NCBI RefSeq assembly: GCF_041821085.1
Contig: NZ_JBGUAZ010000001.1
Span: 496,001-560,000, forward strand
Length of the DNA stretch: 64,000 nucleotides
Direction of reading: 5' to 3'
Origin: Natrinema sp. HArc-T2
GTDB lineage: Archaea > Halobacteriota > Halobacteria > Halobacteriales > Natrialbaceae
Shown here: positions 57,018 through 64,000 of the stretch, one piece after another
Numbering within the stretch: the stretch's first letter is position 1
How the letters are laid out: every line of letters begins with the position of its first letter
Position numbers and translations under genes: made by a program
The notes under the pieces: model-generated
Told to the model about the DNA's origin: nothing
Databases searched by the model: none
Seen by the model: the letters and a program-made list of their open reading frames with translations, nothing else

Positions 57018-57836
57018 ATGACCTCGAATTTACTCAACCATCAGATTGACGATATTCTCGAGTCCGTGCTCGAGGATGCAAGCGGTGATATCTTCATGGT
57101 AAACCCGTCCCACGATGCCATCGAAGAGTTCGTCTCCGTCGCGACCGCGTTCGACGGCGACCTCCCGTCGGTCCATATGCTCGCCGACGAGCGAACGCTC
57201 AAAGACATCATGGACGACTTCATCGTCGCCTCGAACGCCGCCGACCTCATCAGCGAGGGCGCACTCACCCTGCGAACGCTCGAGGAGGCCCCCGAAAACT
57301 CGCTTTTGATCACCGAAGCTCGCGTCGTCGCCGTCGTCCACGCAGGCGACCGCGTCGGCGGCCTCGTCACCGACGATCAGGATTTCGTCGCCGATACCTA
57401 CGCGACCTACGAGGACCGCTGGGCCGACGCGTCCGAATTCAACCTCCGGACACCGCCGATCACGGACGTCCGTGAAACGCTCGCCGACGAGATCAGCCCC
57501 GAGGCCGAAGGCGACTTTACGGCGATTCTCGACTCGCTCGAGACCGCCCGTGGCGACGGCGATGGCTTAGACGAGGTCACCATCTCCTTGCTCGTCGCTG
57601 CGAAAAACGAGGCCCTGCTCTACGATATCAGCAAGTGGGGCGAAGACGTCGGCATTGCCTCCAAGGCCACCTTCTCGCGGACGAAGACCAAACTCGAGGA
57701 CATGGGCCTGATCGACACCGAGAAGGTCCCGATCGACGTCGGTCGCCCGCGGCTCCGTCTCAAGATCGGCGACGATCGCCTCATGGAAGCTGACAACGGC
57801 CAGCTCGCGACGGTGGCGCAGTCGATTCTCAACTAA
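57018..57836 (+). CDS. tbsP: TbsP-type transcriptional regulator (DUF5821)
   Basis: The protein has 272 residues. MTSNLLNHQIDDILESVLED and VNPSHDAIEEFVSVATAFDG at the start match my memory of the haloarchaeal DUF5821 family, whose Haloferax member TbsP works with TrmB at gapII. The C-terminal part holds a winged-helix region (LLYDISKWGEDVGIASKATF, SRTKTKLEDMGLIDTEKVPI). The start at 57018 is the family start; the frame opens earlier but with unlikely codons. It may control the CHAT-like gene next to it, its own promoter, or central metabolism. Confidence 0.72.
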   Translation: MTSNLLNHQIDDILESVLEDASGDIFMVNPSHDAIEEFVSVATAFDGDLPSVHMLADERTLKDIMDDFIVASNAADLISEGALTLRTLEEAPENSLLITEARVVAVVHAGDRVGGLVTDDQDFVADTYATYEDRWADASEFNLRTPPITDVRETLADEISPEAEGDFTAILDSLETARGDGDGLDEVTISLLVAAKNEALLYDISKWGEDVGIASKATFSRTKTKLEDMGLIDTEKVPIDVGRPRLRLKIGDDRLMEADNGQLATVAQSILN

Positions 57837-57907
57837 CGAAATTTTACGCTGCGGTCTATCGCGGTCGCAATACCGCCGCGACCGCGATGTCCCTCGGTAA
57901 AATTTCG
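57837..57907. repeat. Nested inverted repeat directly after the TbsP stop codon
   Basis: The outer arms CGAAATTTTAC (57837-57847) and GTAAAATTTCG (57897-57907) are perfectly complementary, and the inner arms ATCGCGGTCGC (57858-57868) and GCGACCGCGAT (57878-57888) form a second perfect stem with a nine-base loop. Together they make one extended hairpin of 71 bases that begins right after the stop codon. It could be a terminator, an RNA-processing or DNA-level element. Confidence 0.75.
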
Positions 57908-58125
57908 ATCAAAAGCACTCCTCCCTCCCCTACGGGTCGGTCGTCGGCCCGCTCGCTCAGCCTTCGGCTTCGCTCGCGGTGAGGTCGGGTAACGGCCTGC
58001 CCTTCCCCGGGTCGCGCGCCCTCACTATCGTTCGGACGCGCTCCCGGCCACGACATTCTGGCGTGATTCGAGAGGTGCGACTGGATGGCGCAAACCCCAA
58101 GTCGACCCCGTGAGACGGTTCGAGT
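57908..58125. other. GC-rich noncoding stretch before the RNase P genes
   Basis: Runs such as CACTCCTCCCTCCCCTACGG and GCCTTCGGCTTCGCTCGC suggest structured or repeated sequence, but I could not define arms. No gene with a sensible start was found, and it separates the hairpin from rnp3. Confidence 0.4.
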
Positions 58126-58830
58126 ATGTACGAGGCCGTCCACGCCCACCCCGACGGACAGAGTACGGTCGCCAGGCTCGCGAAAACGGCGACCGACTAC
58201 GGCTTCGAGGGCGTGGTCGTGCGCAATCATTCCGACGCTCGAGCCGAGTACGACCCCGAGCGAATCCGCGACGAGTACGGGATCGACGTCGTCGAGGGTG
58301 TCGAGATTCGAGCCGACGACCGACAATCCGCCAGCGGTGCGGTGGGTAACTATCGGACGACAGAAACGATCGTCGCCGTCCACGGCGGGACGAACGCGAT
58401 GAATCGGTTTGCGGTCGAACAGGCGAAAGTCGACGTGCTCGCACACCCGATGGCCGGTGACGGCGATATCAATCACGTCCTCGTGAAAGCTGCCGTCGAG
58501 AACGGCGTCCGCCTCGAGTTCGACCTCTCGGGGGTCCTCCGGCAAAGCGGCGGTCGGCGAGTCCGAACCCTGCAGTCGCTGCGAAAGCTCCGGGAAATCG
58601 TCGACCACTACGACGCGCCGTATGTCGTCAGCGCCGAGCCGGCCTCACATCTCGAGGTTCGGGCTCCCCGCGAACTCAAAGCACTCGGCGAAGAGATCGG
58701 TTTTACGCGAGCGTTCATCGAAGACGGTCTGGCGGAGTGGGGGCAGCTCGCCGAGCGAAACCGCCACGTCCACTCCGAGTCGTTCATTGAGCCGGGCGTC
58801 GAACGGGGCAGGTATGAAGAAGAGTCTTGA
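58126..58830 (+). CDS. rnp3: RNase P protein component 3 (Rpp30/Rnp3)
   Basis: The protein has 234 residues of the TIM-barrel p30 family, a subunit of RNase P that trims tRNA 5' ends. MYEAVHAHPDGQSTVARLAK, DVLAHPMAGDGDINHVLVKA and VRLEFDLSGVLRQSGGRRVR are typical. It overlaps the next gene by 17 bases and is read with rnp2 and psmA, the usual euryarchaeal neighbours. Confidence 0.88.
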   Translation: MYEAVHAHPDGQSTVARLAKTATDYGFEGVVVRNHSDARAEYDPERIRDEYGIDVVEGVEIRADDRQSASGAVGNYRTTETIVAVHGGTNAMNRFAVEQAKVDVLAHPMAGDGDINHVLVKAAVENGVRLEFDLSGVLRQSGGRRVRTLQSLRKLREIVDHYDAPYVVSAEPASHLEVRAPRELKALGEEIGFTRAFIEDGLAEWGQLAERNRHVHSESFIEPGVERGRYEEES

Positions 58831-59446
58831 GGAACACGCCGCTCGGTTCGACGAGAAAGCCGGCGCATACGACGATTCGAAGTCCGAGGAGTACCACGCC
58901 TGTGCGAATTTGGTCATCGAACACGCCGCGCCCGAGTCCGACGATGTGGTCCTCGATCTCGGCACCGGGACGGGTGCGATTGCGCTCGCACTCGCCCCCG
59001 ACGCAGCGCGCGTCGTCGGTCGCGACATCAGCGAGGGGATGCTCGAGCAAGCGCGACGGAAGGCCGACGAAGCGGGCCTCGAGAACGTCGAGTTCGGCCA
59101 CGGAACGTTCCGAGAACCGGACTACGAGGGGCCGGTCGACATAATCACCACGAACTTCGCGTTCCATCACCTCTCGGACGACGAAAAACGCGAGGCGATC
59201 GACGTCATCGCCGCCCTCGAGCCCCGGAAATTCGTCCTCGGCGACGTGATGTTCTTCGGCGATCCCGACCCCGACGACCCCTTCTATACACCCGCTGTCG
59301 ACGATCCGGCGACCGTCGGCACCCTCGCTGACGCCTTTACCGACGCGGGCTTCTCGCTGACGGCGGTCGAACGCGTCCACGACCAGGTGGGCGTGCTGGT
59401 CGCCGAACGGAATCCAACTGGCGGCGACGTTGCGACCAACGAATGA
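58814..59446 (+). CDS. SAM-dependent methyltransferase between RNase P genes
   Basis: The protein has 210 residues. The Rossmann methyltransferase fold shows VVLDLGTGTGAIALALAPDA (SAM-binding GxGxG) near residue 40, the acidic VVGRDISEGMLEQAR, then FGHGTFREPDYEGP and FAFHHLSDDEKREAI. The substrate is unknown. It overlaps rnp3 by 17 bases at its start and rnp2 by four bases at its end, so it is translated as part of the RNase P operon, hinting at a role in tRNA or ribosome maturation. Confidence 0.85.
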   Translation: MKKSLEEHAARFDEKAGAYDDSKSEEYHACANLVIEHAAPESDDVVLDLGTGTGAIALALAPDAARVVGRDISEGMLEQARRKADEAGLENVEFGHGTFREPDYEGPVDIITTNFAFHHLSDDEKREAIDVIAALEPRKFVLGDVMFFGDPDPDDPFYTPAVDDPATVGTLADAFTDAGFSLTAVERVHDQVGVLVAERNPTGGDVATNE

Positions 59447-59928
59447 AACACCTCCCGAAACACCTTCGACCGCGCTGGCGGTATCTCGCCATCGAACTCG
59501 AGAGCTGGCCAGACGAACACATCGGCAGACGCTCGTTCCAGCGCGAACTCTGGTATGCAGGCCAGAACCTGCTCGGGGATCCGGGCAGCGCCGACGCCGA
59601 TCTGACGGTCATGCGGTTTTGGTTCGCCGATGGCCGGGGCGAGGCGATCGTCAGGGTTCGTCGGGGCGAGACCGAGCCCGCTCGCGCGGCGCTCGCGTGT
59701 CTCGACGAGATCGACGGCGCTCCCGTCGGGGTTCGCGTCCGGGGTATCAGTGGCACGATCCGTGCCGCTGAAGAAAACTATTTACGGCGACACGGGCAAG
59801 ATTCCGAAGAGAGAAACGTCGTGTTCGGGAACGAGGAGCGAGTCGCCGTCCTCCGGGATTGCGTTGGGGATGTCCGACTCGATGAGGCGTTCGCGGGCGC
59901 GACAGACCTCGATTACGATTTAGCGTGA
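59443..59928 (+). CDS. rnp2: RNase P protein component 2 (Pop5/Rnp2)
   Basis: The protein has 161 residues of the Pop5 family. MKHLPKHLRPRWRYLAIELE, LWYAGQNLLGDPGSADADLT and the C-terminal GVRVRGISGTIRAAEENYLR fit the family; Pop5 pairs with Rpp30 in the archaeal RNase P holoenzyme. It overlaps the methyltransferase stop by four bases and is followed after four bases by psmA, so all four genes are probably one transcript. Confidence 0.88.
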   Translation: MKHLPKHLRPRWRYLAIELESWPDEHIGRRSFQRELWYAGQNLLGDPGSADADLTVMRFWFADGRGEAIVRVRRGETEPARAALACLDEIDGAPVGVRVRGISGTIRAAEENYLRRHGQDSEERNVVFGNEERVAVLRDCVGDVRLDEAFAGATDLDYDLA

Positions 59929-59932
59929 TACT

Positions 59933-60691
59933 ATGCAGGGACAAGCCCAACAGCAGGCGTACGACCGTGGCATCACGATCTTCTCGCCCGACGGCCGACT
60001 CTACCAGGTCGAGTACGCTCGCGAGGCGGTCAAGCGAGGAACAGCCAGTATCGGCGTCCGAACGAACGATGGCGTCGTACTCGCCGTCGACAAACGAGTC
60101 CCCTCCCCGCTGCTCGAGGACTCGAGCGTCGAGAAGATTCACAAGGCAGACGACCACGTCGGCATCGCCAGCGCGGGCCACGTCGCCGACGCCCGTCAGC
60201 TGATCGACTTCGCCCGCCGCCAGTCGCAGGTCAACCAGCTGCGCTACGGCGAGCCGATCGGCGTCGAGACGCTGACCAAAGAAGTCACCGACCACATCCA
60301 GCAGTACACCCAGGTCGGCGGTGCCCGCCCGTTCGGCGTCGCGCTGATCGTCGGCGGCATCGACAACGGCGAACCGCGCCTGTTCGAGACCGACCCCTCG
60401 GGGACTCCCTACGAGTGGAAGGCGCTGGCCGTCGGTGCCGACCGCGGGGAACTCCAGAACTACTTAGAGGAGAACTACGACGACGAGGCCGACCTCGATG
60501 GCGGCATCCAGCTCGCCCTCGACGCGCTCGCGTCGGTCAACGACGGCTCCCTGCTCCCCAACGAAGTGGGGCTGGCGACCGTCGACGTCGAAACCGAGAC
60601 CTTCGAACAGTTCGACGCGGATCGGATCGAGGATTACCTCACCGAGAACGAGCTTCTCGACACCGGTGAAGACGACGAAGCCGACGAGTAA
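59933..60691 (+). CDS. psmA: Proteasome alpha subunit
   Basis: The protein has 252 residues. The N-terminal gate motif QQAYDRGITIFSPDGRLYQV followed by EYAREAVKRGTASIGVRTND is typical; alpha rings cap the 20S core and gate substrate entry. The C terminus (ENELLDTGEDDEADE) is very acidic, as in haloarchaeal alpha subunits. The start lies four bases after the rnp2 stop. Confidence 0.96.
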   Translation: MQGQAQQQAYDRGITIFSPDGRLYQVEYAREAVKRGTASIGVRTNDGVVLAVDKRVPSPLLEDSSVEKIHKADDHVGIASAGHVADARQLIDFARRQSQVNQLRYGEPIGVETLTKEVTDHIQQYTQVGGARPFGVALIVGGIDNGEPRLFETDPSGTPYEWKALAVGADRGELQNYLEENYDDEADLDGGIQLALDALASVNDGSLLPNEVGLATVDVETETFEQFDADRIEDYLTENELLDTGEDDEADE

Positions 60692-60700
60692 CCCCTACTG

Positions 60701-60782
60701 AGACGGGCTGCTGTCCCGATGTCCCGGTGGGACGCAGGGCAGGTTGGCGGTCCCACCGGCACCCACTGACAGGAGTCCGTAC
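60701..60782. repeat. Palindromic repeat family 1, copy C
   Basis: A relative of copies A and B: AGACGGGCTGCTGTCCCGATGTCCCGGTGGGAC...GGTCCCACCGGCACCCACTGACAGGAGTCCGTAC. The inner stem CCGGTGGGAC/GTCCCACCGG is perfect although its bases differ from copy A. It lies between psmA and the SBDS gene. Confidence 0.7.
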
Positions 60783-60905
60783 GATCCGTTTTCGCGTTCG
60801 CTTACCACTCCTCGAGACCCCTGTCTCGGTCTTGTCGCGCCGATGCCGGCCCGTACCCACCGACGCCCGTCCACACCGATCGGGGTCGCTCGTCGGGAAA
60901 CACTC

Positions 60906-60912
60906 TTTAAAT
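60906..60912 (+). promoter_or_regulatory. TATA box of the SBDS gene
   Basis: TTTAAAT lies 21-27 nt before the ATG at 60933, so the SBDS gene has its own, probably leaderless, promoter. Confidence 0.5.
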
Positions 60913-60932
60913 TGGCGCGGGAATCGTGAGGT

Positions 60933-61658
60933 ATGATTTCGCTCGACGAGGCGGTGACGGCGCGACTCGAGTCACACGGGGCGCGCTTCGAAGTGCTCGT
61001 AGACCCGGATGCAGCGCTGGCGATCAAACGCGACGAGTTCGAGGGCGATCTCGAAGACGTCATCGCAGCCGAGGACGTCTTCGAAAACGCCTCCCGTGGG
61101 GATCGACCGGCCGAGAGCGACCTCGAGAAAGTCTTCGACACGACGGAGCCACTCGAGATAATCCCCGAAGTGATCAAACAGGGGGAGATCCAGATCACGG
61201 CCGAGCAGCGCCGCGAGATGCAAGAACAAAAGCGTAAGCAGTTGATCGACACGATCACGCGCAACGCGGTCAACCCGCAGATGGACAACGCGCCCCATCC
61301 GCCCGAACGGATCGAGAACGCCTTAGAGGAAGCTGGTTTCACCGTCGATCCGATGGAGCCAGTCCAAGCACAGGTCGACGACGCGCTCGACGCGCTGCGG
61401 CCGGTTATTCCGATCCGGTTCGAAGAAGTGACCGTCGCGGTTCAGGTCCCCGCCGACTACGCCGGCAGCGCACAGGCACAGATCCGTCAGTTCGGCGACT
61501 TAGAGCGCGAAGAGTGGCAAAACGACGGCTCGTGGATCGGCGTCCTCACCTTCCCGGCGGGACTGCAAAACGAGTTCTACAACGAGGTCAACGAATACAC
61601 CAGCGGCAAAGCCGAAACGGAGATCATCAAGGACAAAGACGACCTGTCGACCCAATAG
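60933..61658 (+). CDS. Ribosome maturation protein SBDS
   Basis: The protein has 241 residues of the SBDS/Sdo1 family, which helps release the anti-association factor aIF6 from the large ribosomal subunit. The N-terminal FYSH domain contains [20 protein letters not shown] and [20 protein letters not shown]; the central helices include QIRQ-preceding [16 protein letters not shown] and the C-terminal [20 protein letters not shown]. It follows psmA in the RNase P-proteasome cluster, as in many archaea. Confidence 0.93.
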   Translation: MISLDEAVTARLESHGARFEVLVDPDAALAIKRDEFEGDLEDVIAAEDVFENASRGDRPAESDLEKVFDTTEPLEIIPEVIKQGEIQITAEQRREMQEQKRKQLIDTITRNAVNPQMDNAPHPPERIENALEEAGFTVDPMEPVQAQVDDALDALRPVIPIRFEEVTVAVQVPADYAGSAQAQIRQFGDLEREEWQNDGSWIGVLTFPAGLQNEFYNEVNEYTSGKAETEIIKDKDDLSTQ

Positions 61659-61673
61659 CGCTCAGGCGGCGCA

Positions 61674-61988
61674 TTATCCTCGTTTGAAGCCGATCACGAA
61701 GCCGCCGGTAAAGCCCGCACCGAGTGACAGTGTCGAAATGAGTGACTGAACCACGCTGGTCGCTGTGTCCTGTGCCTGTGCTTGTGTTTGCAGGATTCCC
61801 GCCGAGAGTCGGTTCCAGTCGACGATGATGATGTCCTGCGACTCGAGATAGCGAAAGACCATCAACTGGACGCCGACGATGACCGCAAGCAGCTTTGCGA
61901 TCTTTTTCGCGGCAAAGCCCATGAGGCCGCCGATAACGGCACCGCCCCCGAACTCGAGGCCGAGTGCGGTCGGATCGAGATCGATCAT
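61674..61988 (-). CDS. FUN14-family membrane protein
   Basis: The protein has 104 residues with several hydrophobic segments: FGGGAVIGGLMGFAAKKIAK, LLAVIVGVQLMVFRYL and LGAGFTGGFVIGFKRG. The glycine-rich helices and the ending GFKRG match the FUN14 family, known in eukaryotes as a mitochondrial outer-membrane receptor; the archaeal role is unknown. It converges on the SBDS gene. Confidence 0.85.
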   Translation of the reverse strand: MIDLDPTALGLEFGGGAVIGGLMGFAAKKIAKLLAVIVGVQLMVFRYLESQDIIIVDWNRLSAGILQTQAQAQDTATSVVQSLISTLSLGAGFTGGFVIGFKRG

Positions 61989-62352
61989 TATCCGCACCCA
62001 TTCGAGTCGGTTCCTATGTCTGTTGTGATCGCACGATGCGCACGACACTGGTGGATTGGACTCGAGACGTGGCTCCCGCGACACCACGGTGGGGTACACG
62101 TAGGGACACCGAGCAAATCGGACGACAGGGCCGGGCACTGGATTCAAGACGATTCGTCACGTACGAGCGGATATGAGCCACGTCCGTCCAACGGAGGTGT
62201 TCGACCGGCATCGATAGCGGAACCGGGCCACTGTGGCAGTGTCCGTCTCGTCGAGACGCTCGGCGCGTGCAATCGATGCCGTGTCGAGTCGACGAGCAAC
62301 AGCACTTGAGCGAACATGCCCGACCGCGCCCGGCGGACGCAGCTCTCTCTGT
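61989..62352. other. Divergent intergenic region, nothing recognised
   Basis: Between the FUN14 and hflX genes no coding frame, repeat or RNA was recognised. It must hold both promoters; no convincing TATA box was identified by eye. Confidence 0.45.
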
Positions 62353-63654
62353 ATGAACACGATAATCGTCAAACGCGTTGATTCAGGCACGCCCGATACG
62401 AGCGAGATCCGCGATCTGGCCCGGGCGGCGGGGTACACCGTCGTCGGTGAGGTCACACAGTCCAGACGCGCCGACCCAGCCCTTCAGATCGGCGAGGGGA
62501 AAGCCGAGGAACTGGCCGCGCTAGTCGAGGAAACCGACGCGACGACCGTCATCTTCGACAACCGGCTCGGTCCCTACCAGACGTACAACCTCGGCAAGCT
62601 CCTGCCCGAGGGCGTCGAGGTCAGCGATCGATTCACGCTCATCCTCGAGATCTTCGGCCAGCGCGCACAGACGCGCAAGGCCCAGCTGCAGGTCGAACTG
62701 GCCGAACTCAGATACGAACTGCCCCGCGCGGAGGCAAAGACCAGCCTCGCAAAGCGCGAGGAACACCCCGGGTTCATGGGGCTGGGCGAGTACGACGAGA
62801 GCCGCGAGCAGGACATCAAAGCCCAGATCAGCCGGATCAAAGACGAACTCGAGCGGATCGAGCAGACCGAACAGCACCGCCGGGAACGCCGGCGCGATTC
62901 GGGGTTCGATCTGGTTGCACTCGCAGGGTACACTAACGCGGGTAAATCAACCCTGTTGCGCCGGCTTGCGGCTGATCTCGACGTTTCCGAAAACGAAGAT
63001 CTCCATCCCGATCTGGACGCGACGGCCGAATCCAAGGACAAGCTCTTTACCACGCTTGGGACGACAACCCGGCGTGCGGACATCGATCGTCGGGACGTGC
63101 TGGTGACCGACACCGTCGGGTTCATCAGCGATCTCCCCCACTGGCTGGTCGAGTCGTTCAAGTCGACGCTCGACTCGGTCTACCGAGCGGATCTGGTCTT
63201 GCTCGTCGTCGACGTCAGCGAGCCGATCGACGAGATCCACGAGAAGCTCGTAACGTCTCACGACACGCTCTACGAGCGTAACGAGGCGCCGATCGTCACC
63301 GTCCTGAACAAGATCGATCAGGTCAGCGACGCGGAACTGGCCGAGAAACGCGAGGCGCTCGCGTCTCTCGCGCCGAATCCGGTCGCGGTCAGTGCCAAGG
63401 AGGGACAGCACGTCGACCGGCTGCTCGAGCGAATCGACGAGGAACTGCCCGACTGGGAGGAAGAACGGCTGTTGTTGCCGATGACCGACGACACGATGAG
63501 CGTCGTCTCGTGGCTTCACGACAACGCACACGTCGATGATGTCACCTACGGAGACGAGGACGTCGTCGTCTCCTTCGAGGCTCGTCCCGCTGTGGTCTCG
63601 CAGGCGCGCTCGCGCGCAAGCGAGTTGCGGACGGCTGCAGCCGAATCCGCGTGA
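62353..63654 (+). CDS. hflX: Ribosome-associated GTPase HflX
   Basis: The protein has 433 residues. HflX GTPases bind 50S subunits and rescue stalled ribosomes under stress. The N-terminal HflX domain includes QIGEGKAEELAALVEETDAT and a middle coiled coil with FGQRAQTRKAQLQVELAELR. The G domain has Walker A AGYTNAGKSTLLRRL near residue 198, VTDTVGFISDLP (DTVG) and NKID. The ATG at 62353 opens the conserved N terminus; upstream in-frame residues are not family-like. Confidence 0.93.
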   Translation: MNTIIVKRVDSGTPDTSEIRDLARAAGYTVVGEVTQSRRADPALQIGEGKAEELAALVEETDATTVIFDNRLGPYQTYNLGKLLPEGVEVSDRFTLILEIFGQRAQTRKAQLQVELAELRYELPRAEAKTSLAKREEHPGFMGLGEYDESREQDIKAQISRIKDELERIEQTEQHRRERRRDSGFDLVALAGYTNAGKSTLLRRLAADLDVSENEDLHPDLDATAESKDKLFTTLGTTTRRADIDRRDVLVTDTVGFISDLPHWLVESFKSTLDSVYRADLVLLVVDVSEPIDEIHEKLVTSHDTLYERNEAPIVTVLNKIDQVSDAELAEKREALASLAPNPVAVSAKEGQHVDRLLERIDEELPDWEEERLLLPMTDDTMSVVSWLHDNAHVDDVTYGDEDVVVSFEARPAVVSQARSRASELRTAAAESA

Positions 63655-63755
63655 GCCTCGAGTCGGTGTCGACCACGGTCGATTACTGGTGGGTGGTATC
63701 GTGGGCTCATGTTGAAATAGTGAGTCAAGCAGCGAACACTGTCACGACCCCCCAC

Positions 63756-63763
63756 ATATAAAT
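63756..63763 (+). promoter_or_regulatory. TATA box of the thiolase gene
   Basis: ATATAAAT lies 24-31 nt before the ATG at 63787, indicating a leaderless transcript. Confidence 0.55.
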
Positions 63764-63786
63764 CACTGACTAGAGTCACCTGAGAT

Positions 63787-64000
63787 ATGGAACGTGTTGC
63801 GATCATTGGCGCCTCAATGACCCAGTTCGGGCAACGCGAGGGCGAGTGGATCACGGACCTCCTCGCGGAGGCTGGTATCGAGTGTCTCGAGGATGCAGGT
63901 GTCGACGCCGACGACGTCGAACATCTGTACGTCTCGAACATGGCAAGCGGCGAGTTCGAGGGACAGACCGGCGTCCCGAACGCGCTGGCACACGACCTCG
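63787..64000 (+). CDS. Thiolase-family protein (partial)
   Basis: Only the first 71 residues lie inside the window: MERVAIIGASMTQFGQREGE, then CLEDAGVDADDVEHLYVSNM and EGQTGVPNALAHDL. This is the N-terminal strand and loop of thiolase or acetyl-CoA acetyltransferase-like proteins that condense or cleave acyl-CoA. The active-site Cys is beyond the window. In haloarchaea such genes are often followed by a zinc-ribbon/OB-fold partner protein, which cannot be checked here. Confidence 0.82.
   Translation, partial: MERVAIIGASMTQFGQREGEWITDLLAEAGIECLEDAGVDADDVEHLYVSNMASGEFEGQTGVPNALAHDL

Overview
The window is a haloarchaeal chromosome segment, most likely from a Natrialbales-type genome (Natrinema/Haloterrigena-like). 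The base composition is GC-rich, third codon positions are strongly G/C, the proteins are very acidic, exported proteins use twin-arginine signals with lipoboxes, many genes have leaderless starts with a TATA-like box about 25-30 nt upstream, and families restricted to halophilic archaea are present. No rRNA, CRISPR array, prophage or intact insertion sequence was seen. One tRNA gene is present.

Layout. 1-5.4 kb: a partial sensor kinase, a beta-propeller lipoprotein, a MaoC hydratase, an alpha/beta hydrolase and an NCS2 nucleobase permease. 5.5-13.3 kb: a cobalamin block, with a ChlI/ChlD-type AAA+/VWA chelatase subunit divergent from cobN, cbiC and cbiE. A 20-codon mini-ORF with a perfect Shine-Dalgarno joins cobN to cbiC. 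13.5-20.2 kb: an SRPBCC protein, a formate/nitrite channel fused to stress-protein domains, an aldo/keto reductase, a tandem Usp protein, a frameshifted membrane gene, an XRE-CBS regulator and several small proteins. 20.3-29.9 kb: psmB, a Gfo/Idh oxidoreductase with a ThuA protein, an eIF2B-like protein, the Mrp ATPase, a divergent uracil-DNA glycosylase, tRNA-Ser(UGA) followed by tRNA-derived repeats, and a DUF5804 protein. 30-38.3 kb: cysteine synthase, a HemAT-like globin-coupled transducer, a thioredoxin, a SPATA20/YyaL protein and aconitase. 38.6-44.2 kb: two paralogous Tat-exported proteins with a conserved 5' leader, folA-thyA, a membrane protein pair and another Tat protein. 44.3-54.1 kb: purD, a CPBP protease, a class III aminotransferase, a MgtC/DUF4010 transporter, a PadR regulator, a zinc-ribbon protein, folD and glyA. 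54.3-57.9 kb: a CHAT-protease-like protein and a TbsP-type regulator, bracketed by structured repeats. 58.1-61.7 kb: the RNase P / proteasome alpha / SBDS cluster. 61.7-64 kb: FUN14, hflX and the start of a thiolase.

How genes work together. CobN plus the AAA+/VWA subunit would insert cobalt into the corrin ring, with CbiC and CbiE modifying the ring in the same co-oriented run. FolA, ThyA, FolD and GlyA cover one-carbon folate chemistry, and purD feeds purine synthesis. RNase P subunits Rnp3 and Rnp2, PsmA and SBDS form the haloarchaeal version of the archaeal exosome-proteasome superoperon. The least understood part is the CHAT-like protein with its regulator neighbour, together with two families of short palindromic repeats scattered through the right half. 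Very long open frames antisense to real genes are a side effect of GC-rich third positions and were not annotated.
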